DNA from: JBHJGM01 sp050331815
GTDB taxonomy: Bacteria; Verrucomicrobiota; Verrucomicrobiia; Opitutales; JBHJGM01
Reading direction: 5' to 3'
Length of the DNA stretch: 64,000 nucleotides
NCBI GenBank assembly: GCA_050331815.1
Contig: JBHJGM010000003.1
Coordinates: 372,001-436,000 of the forward strand
The translations under genes and the position numbers were made by a program. This document shows, piece after piece, positions 33,216-41,890 of the stretch; within the stretch, counting starts at the first letter, position 1, and every line of letters begins with the position of its first letter. The notes beneath the pieces are model-generated. The model was given only the letters and a program-made list of their open reading frames with translations, was not told the DNA's origin and searched no databases.

Positions 33216-33761
33216 GTGGAAAATGTAGCCGAGCACTATAGCCGCCTGTGTGAGCGTTGTGAAGCGCTTTCGGTGGCCCTGACTCCGGCTGTGCTTTGGG
33301 TGGATTTATCGGCCCAGCGCATGGAGCTGTTGCTCGATGGACACAGCGAGCAAACGTTCACCATCTCCTCGAGCCGCCGCCCGCCATCCTGCATCGAAAA
33401 TTCGCTGGGGACACCTCTGGGTCTGCACCGCATCGCCCAGAAAATCGGCGCGGACGCGGCCCCGGGCACGGTGTTCAAGGGGCGCGTGAGCCAGGGCCAT
33501 ACCTGGCCCAAACTGACCCCAGGCCAAATTGCCGACAACCTGATTACCTCGCGCATCCTCTGGCTGGAGGGCCTGCAGGAGGGCTATAATCGAGGCCCGG
33601 GCCGCGACACATTTTCGCGCTATATTTACATCCACGGGACCAATCAGTTTAGCAGACTCGGACAGCCCAACAGCCATGGCTGTCTGCTGCTGAGCGACGG
33701 CGACGTCATCGACCTGTTCAAACGGGTGGAATCCGGTACGCTCGTCTGGATCGAGGCGTAG
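33216..33761 (+). CDS. L,D-transpeptidase (YkuD domain)
   Basis: Encodes 181 residues from a GTG at 33216; a GTG at 33273 would give 162 and leaves more room for a promoter. The YkuD core starts at LWVDLSAQRMELLL and carries the catalytic motif YIHGTNQFSRLG followed by SHGCLLLSDGDVIDLF (His and the nucleophilic Cys). Such enzymes form 3-3 peptidoglycan cross-links or attach lipoproteins. No signal peptide is seen with either start, unexpected for a periplasmic enzyme. It is divergent from asd, which supplies the diaminopimelate branch. Confidence 0.8.
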   Translation: MENVAEHYSRLCERCEALSVALTPAVLWVDLSAQRMELLLDGHSEQTFTISSSRRPPSCIENSLGTPLGLHRIAQKIGADAAPGTVFKGRVSQGHTWPKLTPGQIADNLITSRILWLEGLQEGYNRGPGRDTFSRYIYIHGTNQFSRLGQPNSHGCLLLSDGDVIDLFKRVESGTLVWIEA

Positions 33762-33764
33762 GTT

Positions 33765-34937
33765 CTAGGACTCGGTTTTCGCTCCGGGCAAGGTGACCTT
33801 TAGCGTTGTGCCCTGGCTCTCGGCGGTAGCCATGTCAATTGAGCCGCCATGGGTCTTGGCGATGAGTTGCGCGCTGTAGGTACCCAAGCCCGTGCGGTTG
33901 CCCCCGCCGCTGGTCACAAATTTTTCGAAAAAGCGGTCACGAATTTCCTCGGGCACAACGCCATCGTTACTCACTTCAAACACAAACGGTTCGCCACTTT
34001 GGAGGCTGACCTCGATCTTACCACCGGTGGGCGACGCCTCGATGGCGTTTTTGATCAGGTTGCCAACGAGCGAATGGCACAGCAGCGGGTCCACGTCGAC
34101 CAACAGGCTCGCCTTTGGCAGTTCAACTTCTTGGCCATCAAGCGTGAAGACCAGTTGCAGTTCATCGTTCTCCACCAGGTGCTGCAACTCGCTGAGGACC
34201 TCGCGGAAGATGTCCAGGAAGTCGATCCGATCGCGCTGCAGGATGTAGGAGCCTTCCTCCATCTTGTAGGTCTCCAGCGAGATGTTGATCAGATCGAGCA
34301 TCTTGAGCGCAGAGTTGCGCATGACGCTCGCCATCTCGCGCTCCTGGTCGTTCAAGCGAGGGCTTTCGATCAGGAGGTCGGGCAGAGTCAGAATGGCCGT
34401 CAGCGGTGTCTTTAGGTCGTGCCGGGCGATGCGTTCCAGCTCCTTGCGCAGGCGCTCCGCGTGGATGCGGTCGGTGATGTCCATCACGAAGGTCACTTTC
34501 TTGCGATCGCCGTCAGGTTCTTCAATCAGGGCCGCATCGGCGAGGATCGTCTTGTATTCGCCCGAGCGGGTGCGCACTTCCCATTCCCCGCGCATCTCGG
34601 TACCGCCTTCGATAAAGTCGTCGTGCAGCTTCGTGAGGATCTCGTAATGGTCTTCGCGCACCATCATGGTGAAGTGATTGCCCAGCAACTCCTCGGCTTC
34701 GTAGCCGTAAAAGGCGCGGTAGGCCGGATTCGTGTACTCGAAGTAGCCGTTGGAGTCGGTGATGCAGATGCCCACCGGCGTTTTTTCCAGAACGCGCTGG
34801 AAGCTTTCCTGGCTGGAGCGCAGGGCTTTTTCTGCCTCGGCGCGGCGAGATTCACGATCCTCCAGACGCGCAACCTGACGGCGCAGCCGTTCAAGCTCCT
34901 GCAACAGATCTTCGCGTGTGCGACTTTCGTTTCCCAT
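33765..34937 (-). CDS. PAS-domain sensor histidine kinase (cytoplasmic)
   Basis: Encodes 390 residues: a coiled coil (about 8-40), a PAS domain (45-160) with GICITDSNGYFEYTNPAYRAFYGY and EEPDGDRKKVTFVMDITDR, a dimerisation helix with His173 in ARHDLKTPLT, and an HATPase domain with N-box LVGNLIKNAIEAS and G-box NRTGLGTYSAQLIAKTHGG. No membrane segment is visible, so it senses a cytoplasmic signal. No response regulator is adjacent, making it an orphan kinase. It ends 3 bases from the convergent YkuD gene. Confidence 0.85.
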   Translation of the reverse strand: MGNESRTREDLLQELERLRRQVARLEDRESRRAEAEKALRSSQESFQRVLEKTPVGICITDSNGYFEYTNPAYRAFYGYEAEELLGNHFTMMVREDHYEILTKLHDDFIEGGTEMRGEWEVRTRSGEYKTILADAALIEEPDGDRKKVTFVMDITDRIHAERLRKELERIARHDLKTPLTAILTLPDLLIESPRLNDQEREMASVMRNSALKMLDLINISLETYKMEEGSYILQRDRIDFLDIFREVLSELQHLVENDELQLVFTLDGQEVELPKASLLVDVDPLLCHSLVGNLIKNAIEASPTGGKIEVSLQSGEPFVFEVSNDGVVPEEIRDRFFEKFVTSGGGNRTGLGTYSAQLIAKTHGGSIDMATAESQGTTLKVTLPGAKTES

Positions 34938-35171
34938 CAGACTCGGACGTTGGGCCGTACGGAGCCGACCCGTGGGGACTATCCTTCTTAATGTAAAGGT
35001 ATTCTCTATCAGTACGTCAACTTATCACCACGGGAGTTCGGGCGAGATCAAGGAGTTTCGCATGTATCTGCCAAGACCCACGTCACCGGGCAATCGTGAG
35101 TTCCGGCTTGCTTCACTGGGGGTCCCGAAAACACTGCAGGCTGTGGGGCCTATTTGGGGAAAACAGCGGCG

Positions 35172-37238
35172 ATGATCCATTTGCGTGAAGCGCTCGATGG
35201 AGCAATGCCTCCGGATTTGCTGGCCCGCCAGACCGAGGCTGTTTTTCAGGACGGCGGCTTTTTGCAGCGGGCGCTCGGCCTGGAGCATCGACCGCAGCAG
35301 GCGCGCATGGCTGTGCGGGTGGCCGAAGCCTTTGAGCAAAATGCGCCATTGTTGTTCGAAGCCGGCACCGGCGTCGGCAAAAGCCTGGCGTACCTGGTGC
35401 CAGGGCTGCTGCGCGCGCTCAGCGACGAACGACCCCTGCTGGTTTCAACGCACACCAAAGCCCTGCAGGAGCAGGTTCGCGCCAAGGACCTTGAGTTGTG
35501 CCGCGCGCTGTTTCGGCAGACGCCGCAATTGGCCGACAAGGCAAATTTTCGCGTGGCCAAGCTGGTCGGCCGGGCCAACTACTGCTGCACCACACGCCTG
35601 GCCCGAGCTTTGGCGGCCAAAGCCGAGTTGTTTCCGACCGAGCAGGAAAACGAGTTGGCGCGCATAGCCGAATGGGCCACGCAAACCACGGAAGGTCTCG
35701 TCGAAGAGCTGTCGCCCCCGCCCTCACGCGAAGTCTGGGAATGGGTCAACGCGGACTCCAGCGTCTGCAACCGCAAGAATTGCGCTGATGACGAATGCTT
35801 TTACCGCAAGGCCCTCAAGCAGCGTGACCTGGCCCACGTCATCATTCTCAACCACAGCCTGCTGTTTGCACTGCTGGCCGCCGGGATGACCCCGCCTCAG
35901 AAAACGCCCGGCGTGCTCCTGGCCAACGACTTCGCGGTTTTGGACGAGGCGCACCGCATCGCCGAAGTGGCCACGGAGTATTTCGGACACGAGCTTTCGG
36001 ATTTTGGCCTGAACCGGCTCTTGCGACAATTGCACAACCCCAAGCGCAAGAAAGGCCGCGGGCTGCTGGCGAAGATCGGCCGACCTCAGGATCGACAGGC
36101 CGTTGAGACCCTGGCAGCGGCTTCGGAGCGCTTTTTCGATCAGGTGCAGGGGCAAATTTTGCGGCGGCGTGAGATTGTCCGCCTGGAAGATCCCGACTGG
36201 GCCGAGCCCACCTTCCTCAAACCGATGGACGCTTTGCTGCAATGCCTCGGAGCGTGCCTGACACGGCTCGATGAGCCCAATCAACGCGATGAACTCAACG
36301 ACCTGCGGCAACGTCTGGCCGGCTTTCGGGCGGGGCTTTTAGAATGCCTCAGCCTGGGCCAGGAGGATACAGTTTATTGGGCTGAGCGCGCCGGGCGGAA
36401 ACAAAGCATCATCAAGCTGCGCTCGGCACCTCTGGATGTGGGGCCTTACCTGCGACGTTACCTGTTCCAGCGCGAGACCAGCGTGGTCCTGACCAGCGCT
36501 ACGCTCAGCTGCGGTGACGACATGAAGCAGTTTCGCCGTCGCAACGGTGCCGAACACATCGACGGTGAGCAGGTCGCCAGCCCCTTCGATTATGAGACAC
36601 AGACCAAGGTCTACCTCGCCACCGATGCGCCGCAGCCCGGTCAGTCGGACAGTCGCCTGGACGCCGGTTACCTGGCGGAGATGATCGCCTGGTTTGCCCA
36701 GCGCACTGAGGGCGGCACCCTAGTGTTGTTCACCAGCTACGCGGACCTGGGACGGGTCGAACGTCTGCTGGGCAGTGAGTTCGACCTTGGCGACCGGCCC
36801 CTGCTGGCTCAAGGCCGGGATTTGGGGCGAGATCAACTTCTGGCGACATTCCGACAGGCGGGAAATGCCGTCTTGCTGGGCACGGAAACCTTTTGGACCG
36901 GCGTGGATGTGCCCGGGGTAGCCCTTTCCCAAGTGATTGTGACGCGGCTGCCTTTTGAGAACCCCTCCCACCCGGTGGCGCAGGCGCGTTCGGAAAAACT
37001 CCGGGGCGAGGGCCGTAACCCTTTCCAAGAGATGACCTTGCCGGACGCGATCCTGCAGTTTCGCCAAGGGATCGGCCGCTTGATCCGCTCTAGCACCGAT
37101 GAGGGCCGTGTCGTGATTCTGGACTCCCGGCTCGTGCAGCGACCCTACGGACGGGCCTTTTTGGAGGTGCTGCCCGGACCGGCGCCCGTGCGCTTCGATC
37201 GGGGCAACCGCAGCGAGCGGGTCCCCGCCCGCAAATGA
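35172..37238 (+). CDS. dinG: DinG-type ATP-dependent helicase, Fe-S superfamily 2
   Basis: Encodes 688 residues from the ATG at 35172. Walker A EAGTGVGKS (63-71), DEAH box at 258-261 (LDEAHRI), and motif VI GRLIRSSTDEGRVVILDSR place it in the XPD/DinG group. Four cysteines around residues 138, 199, 204 and 209 (NYCC, SSVCNRKNCADDEC) match the Fe-S cluster of this family. The C-terminal helicase domain contains LFTSYADLGRVERLL and GTETFWTGVDVPG. Expected role: 5'-3' unwinding of DNA or R-loops in repair. It stands alone on the plus strand. Confidence 0.85.
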   Translation: MIHLREALDGAMPPDLLARQTEAVFQDGGFLQRALGLEHRPQQARMAVRVAEAFEQNAPLLFEAGTGVGKSLAYLVPGLLRALSDERPLLVSTHTKALQEQVRAKDLELCRALFRQTPQLADKANFRVAKLVGRANYCCTTRLARALAAKAELFPTEQENELARIAEWATQTTEGLVEELSPPPSREVWEWVNADSSVCNRKNCADDECFYRKALKQRDLAHVIILNHSLLFALLAAGMTPPQKTPGVLLANDFAVLDEAHRIAEVATEYFGHELSDFGLNRLLRQLHNPKRKKGRGLLAKIGRPQDRQAVETLAAASERFFDQVQGQILRRREIVRLEDPDWAEPTFLKPMDALLQCLGACLTRLDEPNQRDELNDLRQRLAGFRAGLLECLSLGQEDTVYWAERAGRKQSIIKLRSAPLDVGPYLRRYLFQRETSVVLTSATLSCGDDMKQFRRRNGAEHIDGEQVASPFDYETQTKVYLATDAPQPGQSDSRLDAGYLAEMIAWFAQRTEGGTLVLFTSYADLGRVERLLGSEFDLGDRPLLAQGRDLGRDQLLATFRQAGNAVLLGTETFWTGVDVPGVALSQVIVTRLPFENPSHPVAQARSEKLRGEGRNPFQEMTLPDAILQFRQGIGRLIRSSTDEGRVVILDSRLVQRPYGRAFLEVLPGPAPVRFDRGNRSERVPARK

Positions 37239-37395
37239 GCAAAAACGTTGCTCCTGCAAGTGATTCGGGTATGCTATTTGCCAGTAACGTCTTATTGCCC
37301 GGGCACTCAGGACGATTTATCATTCGCTAAACGGGTGCTGACGGTATCTGTGCCCCCGATGTATTCGCTATTTCCGGCCCACGCCGCCTTACTCA

Positions 37396-38127
37396 ATGTC
37401 TGAATCCTCATTGCTGCGCTTACACGCATTTGGTCTCACCGACCGCGGTTTGGTCCGCCGCCAAAACGAGGATTCGCTCCTGCTGGACGATGCAGCGCGG
37501 CTGTATGCCGTGGCCGACGGGCTGGGCGGATTGCCTGAAGGGGCTGTCGCCTCGGAACTGGCAACGGAGAGCCTCAAGGATTTTCAACAGGAACATGCCT
37601 GGGAAAGTTTTCCGGATTTTCGTGCTATGTTCCAGTTCATCAACGAGCGCGTGGTCAAACGCGGGCAGACCATCAATTCGGAACTGGGCATCGGTACGAC
37701 GCTGACAGCGGTGCACTTTCTCGACGATACGCTGCGTATTGGCCACATCGGTGACACCGGTGTGCTGCTGTTGCGCGGAGGCGAATTGAGCAAGCTGACG
37801 CGGGATCACACGATGGCTCAGGAGATGCTTGATCGGATGGGCCCAGAAGACGATCCTTACATCCCCGAATACTATACGCACACCCTCACGCGTTGCATCG
37901 GCCAGGAAGGCACTTTGCAAGTGGATGTGGAAACTGTTTCCGTGCAGCCCGACGACCGTCTGTTGCTTTTCTCGGACGGGGTCACCAAAACGCACGAGTT
38001 CGAAGAAATTCGAGTGCTGATGGCCGACGAATCCGACCCCGAGGCCTTTGTGCGCACCATTGTCAACAACTCCAACGAGCGGGGCGGACCCGACAATGTC
38101 ACCGCCATTGCGATCTACCTGGAGTGA
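37396..38127 (+). CDS. PP2C-family serine/threonine phosphatase
   Basis: Encodes 243 residues of the metal-dependent phosphatase fold: LTDRGLVRRQNEDSLLL, YAVADGLGGLPEG, GIGTTLTAVHF, RIGHIGDTGVLLLRGG, RLLLFSDGVTK and GGPDNVTAIAIYL. All Asp/Gly metal-binding stretches are intact. It overlaps the next gene (TGATG), so the TPR protein is probably its partner. No Ser/Thr kinase gene is nearby. Confidence 0.9.
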   Translation: MSESSLLRLHAFGLTDRGLVRRQNEDSLLLDDAARLYAVADGLGGLPEGAVASELATESLKDFQQEHAWESFPDFRAMFQFINERVVKRGQTINSELGIGTTLTAVHFLDDTLRIGHIGDTGVLLLRGGELSKLTRDHTMAQEMLDRMGPEDDPYIPEYYTHTLTRCIGQEGTLQVDVETVSVQPDDRLLLFSDGVTKTHEFEEIRVLMADESDPEAFVRTIVNNSNERGGPDNVTAIAIYLE

Positions 38128-38453
38128 TGTCCACATCGCGTGCCCAGCTTTTCCGCGAGAAAGTCGCCCAGCAGCCGAAAAACCCGTTGTTTCGGTTCAG
38201 CCTCGGGCAAGCACTGTATCAGGAAGGTGATCTGACAGGTGCCCGCGAGCATTTCGAGATTGCGGCCAACTCCCGCGACGACTGGATGCTGCCTCGAATC
38301 ATGCTCGGTCAGGCACTGATTGACGCCGGCGAGCCGGAGTCCGCGCGTCCGTGGCTGGAACGCGCTCTGGAACTGGCCATTGAGCAGCAGCACGACGACC
38401 CGGCGGACGAATGCCGCCAACTACTCAGTACCCTCAACGCCAAAGAGGCGTAG
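38127..38453 (+). CDS. small TPR protein
   Basis: Encodes 108 residues from the ATG overlapping the phosphatase stop. About three TPR-like helix pairs are seen (LFRFSLGQALYQEGDLTGAREHFEIAA, MLPRIMLGQALIDAGEPESARPWLERALELA). It is too small for an enzyme and probably acts as a binding module, plausibly for the PP2C phosphatase. The last 20 bases overlap the convergent nucleotidyltransferase gene. Confidence 0.8.
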   Translation: MSTSRAQLFREKVAQQPKNPLFRFSLGQALYQEGDLTGAREHFEIAANSRDDWMLPRIMLGQALIDAGEPESARPWLERALELAIEQQHDDPADECRQLLSTLNAKEA

Positions 38454-39360
38454 GGTACTCCCCCGCCCTTACTTTTGCTTCGATGGCTTCCTGCACGCTG
38501 TCGCGATCTTGCGGATAGGTAACCCCAAACCAGTCGCTCGGGGTGCGCGCCACCTTAACGCGGGCCGCTCCCTGACCCACGGCGGCATCCACCGCTGCTG
38601 GCAGATAGAATTCTTCCTTCAGCGGGTCCTGCAAGTTCTGGAGAAAGTCATCGAAGGCGCCCTTTAGGGAATCGAAAAATCCCGGCTGGAAACCCCACAG
38701 GTTCATCGAGGCCGGAGCGTCCGCTTCGAGTGTTACCTGCTCCTTCTGGTGCTGAGGGAGCCCGCGAATGACCCCGTCGGTTTCCTCGTGAATGTCAGTG
38801 TGCTCGACCACGGAAGTCAACCAGCCTTCCCTATCGCTCTGAACAACCCCGCGAGCGACGCCTCCGTTGGCTGAAAGCGTCCGCTCGAGCCTGTATGCGA
38901 CCAGAGCATGCGTAGTTTCCGCAGGTTCGCTCCTGAAAAAGTCGGCGAGCTGCCGGTAGCTGTCCGCGCCGTAAAAATCGTCCGCGTTGATGACCGCGAA
39001 TGGACCGTCGATGTGTTCGCGCGCGGAAAGGACCGCGTGCCCGGTTCCCCAGGGCTTCGTACGTTCGGACGGTACCGGGAAGCCAGTTGGGACGGCGGTG
39101 TCCATCTCCTGATATGCGAGTTGGACCTCGAGATGCGCGGGCAGTCGGCTCAAGACATGTTCGCGAAAAGCAGTCTCGAGTTCCCGGCGAATGATCAGGA
39201 CAAAACGCTCGAAGCCGGCCCGGTGCGCGTCGAAGAGGCTGAATTCCAGGATCGGCTCGCCTGAAGGTCCAAAGCCCTCCATCTGCTTCAGCCCGCCGTA
39301 GCGACTGCCCATGCCGGCTGCCATGACGAGGAGGGTCCAGGGTTTGGCTTGAAAACTCAC
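38434..39360 (-). CDS. nucleotidyltransferase (NTP_transferase family)
   Basis: Encodes 308 residues from a GTG at 39360 that starts the fold close to its first motif; an upstream TTG at 39396 is the longest option. LLVMAAGMGSRYGGLKQMEGFGPSGEPIL is the nucleotide-binding start, followed by FAVINADDFYG with the metal-binding Asp, and TLEADAPASMNLWGFQP. Relatives transfer a nucleotidyl group to sugar phosphates or choline phosphate. I cannot say which sugar. It is adjacent to a GT1-type glycosyltransferase (39454), divergent from it. Confidence 0.75.
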   Translation of the reverse strand: MSFQAKPWTLLVMAAGMGSRYGGLKQMEGFGPSGEPILEFSLFDAHRAGFERFVLIIRRELETAFREHVLSRLPAHLEVQLAYQEMDTAVPTGFPVPSERTKPWGTGHAVLSAREHIDGPFAVINADDFYGADSYRQLADFFRSEPAETTHALVAYRLERTLSANGGVARGVVQSDREGWLTSVVEHTDIHEETDGVIRGLPQHQKEQVTLEADAPASMNLWGFQPGFFDSLKGAFDDFLQNLQDPLKEEFYLPAAVDAAVGQGAARVKVARTPSDWFGVTYPQDRDSVQEAIEAKVRAGEYPTPLWR

Positions 39361-39453
39361 GGCGCGTGACGCTAAGCGCTGTAGTTCGGAGCGCAAGCGG
39401 GCAATTCACGGGTGGATTGACTCCCCGGGCCCAGCGGCGAGACTGCTTGAAGC

Positions 39454-40740
39454 ATGCGCGCGCTCCTTACGACCTACGGCTCCACCGGTGACGTCTACCC
39501 GGTCATCGCACTGGCTCGCGCGCTCGAGGAACTGGGGCACGAAGCTGTTCTGGCCACCATGCCTGCGTTTCAGCAGGACATTGAAGCAGCTGGAGTGAAC
39601 TTCGCGCCGATGCCGCCCACGGATTGGGGGCTGGCCGAGTTTCGCAAGGCCTCTCACGCGCTCAACGAAATCAAAAATCCGCTCAAGCAGCTGGAAACGA
39701 TTTACGCGCAATTTGAGCCTTTTTTCGGGGACTTCCTCGATGCGTTTGAGCCCCTGATCGCGGACTTTGACATCGTGGTGGGCAGCTACCTGCTGCCAAA
39801 TTTGAAAGCGCTCGCGCACCGGCACGGGAAGCCCTTCGCGGCGCTCTGCTTTTGCCACAACGTCGTGCCCTCCAGCGAAAGCGCCCCGCCCAACGTGCCG
39901 CCGTTGAGCTGGCTGGCGGGCCCGCTACGGCGCCGTTGGAACCGCAGCGCTTGGAGCACCGCCGAGCGCATCCTCGACAAGGCACTCAACCAGGCACTGC
40001 TGCCCGCCATGAAGGCGCGCGGACTGCCGGCTCAAAAGGGCTGGATAACCGCGCCGGGCGACCGCGTGCTGGTGACCATGCCGGAGTCTCTTTTCGCCTC
40101 GAAAGACATTTTGGGCGACGAACGGTTCGTTTTTACCGGTTACTTGCGCTGGCAGCCTCCCGGCAACGAAGCCGCACTGGAAGCGGTGGAGGCCTTTACC
40201 AAAGGCGAAGCAGTGCCGGTCATCACGTTTGGAAGCATGGCGGTCAGCCGGCCCGAGCAGCAGCTCGCGGCCTTTTTGCGCCGCTGGCCCAAGGGCGCCA
40301 AACTAATCTTACAAAGCGGCTGGGCGGGCTTTGAAGAGGTGGCGGAGCGGCCCGAAGTTCATGTCGTCGGAAAGTGCTCGCATAACCGCCTGTTCGAACA
40401 TGCCTCGGTGGTCGTGCACCACGGCGGGGCGGGCACAACCGCCTCTGCGTTGTGGGCAGGCAAGCCACAGATTCTCGTCCCGCACATTGCCGACCAGCCC
40501 TTTTGGGCCCGCGAAATGGAACGCCTGGGCGTGGGTCGGAAGTTGGCTCGCAAGCGCTGGACCACTGAGTTACCGGCGTTGATCGCCTCGGTGGCGGGGG
40601 ATGCGCAGTTGCGCTTGCGCGCCAGTTCGCTGTCGCAGCAGGTCCAGGAATCCAATGGTCCGGAGCAGGCGGTGCGCGTTCTCGAAGCGATGGTGCGCAC
40701 GGGCGATGCCGCGACGGCACCCGCCATGCAGAGTGCCTGA
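39454..40740 (+). CDS. GT1-type glycosyltransferase
   Basis: Encodes 428 residues of a GT-B fold. N-terminal LTTYGSTGDVYPVIALARALEELGH and C-terminal nucleotide-sugar site VVHHGGAGTTASALWAGKPQILVPHIADQPFWARE are typical of the UGT/MGT group that glycosylates lipids, sterols or small molecules. No membrane segment is obvious. It may modify an envelope lipid or natural product. The neighbouring nucleotidyltransferase could make its donor, but this is speculative. Confidence 0.85.
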   Translation: MRALLTTYGSTGDVYPVIALARALEELGHEAVLATMPAFQQDIEAAGVNFAPMPPTDWGLAEFRKASHALNEIKNPLKQLETIYAQFEPFFGDFLDAFEPLIADFDIVVGSYLLPNLKALAHRHGKPFAALCFCHNVVPSSESAPPNVPPLSWLAGPLRRRWNRSAWSTAERILDKALNQALLPAMKARGLPAQKGWITAPGDRVLVTMPESLFASKDILGDERFVFTGYLRWQPPGNEAALEAVEAFTKGEAVPVITFGSMAVSRPEQQLAAFLRRWPKGAKLILQSGWAGFEEVAERPEVHVVGKCSHNRLFEHASVVVHHGGAGTTASALWAGKPQILVPHIADQPFWAREMERLGVGRKLARKRWTTELPALIASVAGDAQLRLRASSLSQQVQESNGPEQAVRVLEAMVRTGDAATAPAMQSA

Positions 40741-40820
40741 TTTATCCGGAGTTAGTGTCGCAGCTCTCCGGGATTTGGGCGTTCATTTGCGGTAGTGGAC
40801 CCATGAAGTAAGCTATCAGC

Positions 40821-41570
40821 ATGGCAGATAGCAGTCAGCATATTCTTATTGGTGGCATCACCGGGGGCATCGGCAGCGCGCTTGCGAAGCGCTTGCTCGA
40901 ATCGGGACACAAGGTCTCCGGCTTTGCACGCGACAGCAAAAAGCTCGAAGCGTTCGCCACGGAGCATCCCGAAGCTCAGGTCTTTTCAACGGACGCCCAT
41001 GATTTGGACGCCGTACAGGGCGTGGTGGAAGCGGCTACGGAAGTGGCTCCATTGGACGGCTACGCGCATGCCATCGGCTCGATTCTTCTCAAGCCACTCG
41101 CGGGGCTGAAAGTCGAGGAATTCGAGCAAACAATGCAGCTGAACCTGGTCACCGCTTTCAAGGCGCTCAAAGCCGTCACGCCCGCGCTGCAAAAGGCCAA
41201 AGGCGCCGCTGTGTTTTTCAGCACCGTGGCCGCGCGCACCGGTCTGGCCAATCATGAGGCCATCGCCGCCGCCAAGGCAGGGGTCGAAGGCATGGTGCGC
41301 AGCGCGGCCGCATCGTTGGCATTGCGCGGAGTGCGGATCAACGCGGTGGCCCCGGGCATGACCGAAACACCTCTGGCCGAGCCGCTGCTCAAATCCGATG
41401 CGGCCCGCAAGGCCTCCGAAACCATGCACCCGCTTGGACGCGTGGGCGAGGCCCATGAGGTCGCCTCACTGGCCGCATGGTTGTTGTCACAGGATGCGAC
41501 CTGGGTGACCGGTCAGGTCATGAGCGTGGACGGCGGCTTGTCGACCGTGACACCTCGGCCAAGGACTTAG
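40821..41570 (+). CDS. SDR-family protein with Ile in place of catalytic Tyr
   Basis: Encodes 249 residues. Nucleotide loop GGITGGIGSALA (11-22), NAG-like region AHAIG, Ser134 (VFFSTVAAR) and C-terminal VTGQVMSVDGG follow the SDR plan. The Tyr-x-x-x-Lys motif reads Ile148-Ala-Ala-Ala-Lys152 (NHEAIAAAK), so the catalytic Tyr is absent though the Lys remains. It may be a non-canonical reductase or a binding protein. It is followed by a strong terminator and stands alone. Confidence 0.8.
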   Translation: MADSSQHILIGGITGGIGSALAKRLLESGHKVSGFARDSKKLEAFATEHPEAQVFSTDAHDLDAVQGVVEAATEVAPLDGYAHAIGSILLKPLAGLKVEEFEQTMQLNLVTAFKALKAVTPALQKAKGAAVFFSTVAARTGLANHEAIAAAKAGVEGMVRSAAASLALRGVRINAVAPGMTETPLAEPLLKSDAARKASETMHPLGRVGEAHEVASLAAWLLSQDATWVTGQVMSVDGGLSTVTPRPRT

Positions 41571-41594
41571 CTTGGCACCGGATTTTTGCGAAAC

Positions 41595-41634
41595 AAAAGA
41601 ACCCGGCGGAAACCCCTAAACGCCGGGCTCTTTT
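41595..41634 (+). terminator. Rho-independent terminator after the SDR gene
   Basis: CCCGGCG (41602-41608) pairs with CGCCGGG (41621-41627) around a 12-base loop; AGA and TCT flank the stem, followed by TTTT. The complement strand also ends in a T-rich run, so it could work in both directions. Confidence 0.82.
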
Positions 41635-41640
41635 GAACTC

Positions 41641-41833
41641 TCGCTATAATTACCGAGATTTTGTAACCCACTATGATGGCGCACTCTCACGCGCCGTAGT
41701 GACTCCTAATTGAGCACCGGATGTGCCAAAGTCAGGAGGCACTAAAGTTTTGCCGCAGATCGTCCCCGGCTATCAAATTTGCTGACCTCGCACCGCAGTT
41801 GCATTAGGCCTGCGAAAGCGGCCTCGGGTTTTT
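41641..41833. other. structured gene-free stretch before galK
   Basis: Between the SDR terminator and the galK stop (41571-41890, 320 bases) there is no convincing gene. It contains TATAAT at 41645-41650, a hairpin at 41669-41701 with arms CACTA/TAGTG and GGCGC/GCGCC, and a weak AGGCC/GGCCT stem (41806-41824) before a T6 run ending near 41834. This could be a small RNA of about 180 bases on the plus strand, or merely regulatory and terminator debris. Confidence 0.25.
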
Positions 41834-41890
41834 TGGCAAATAATTACCAGCTGCCAATAACAGGTGCGCACACACGCTGGCAAAAAGCGT

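Noticed and set aside
37237..37253. Hairpin GAGCAA/TTGCTC at the end of the DinG gene
   Set aside because: Six-base stem without a T run, overlapping the stop codon; weak as a terminator.
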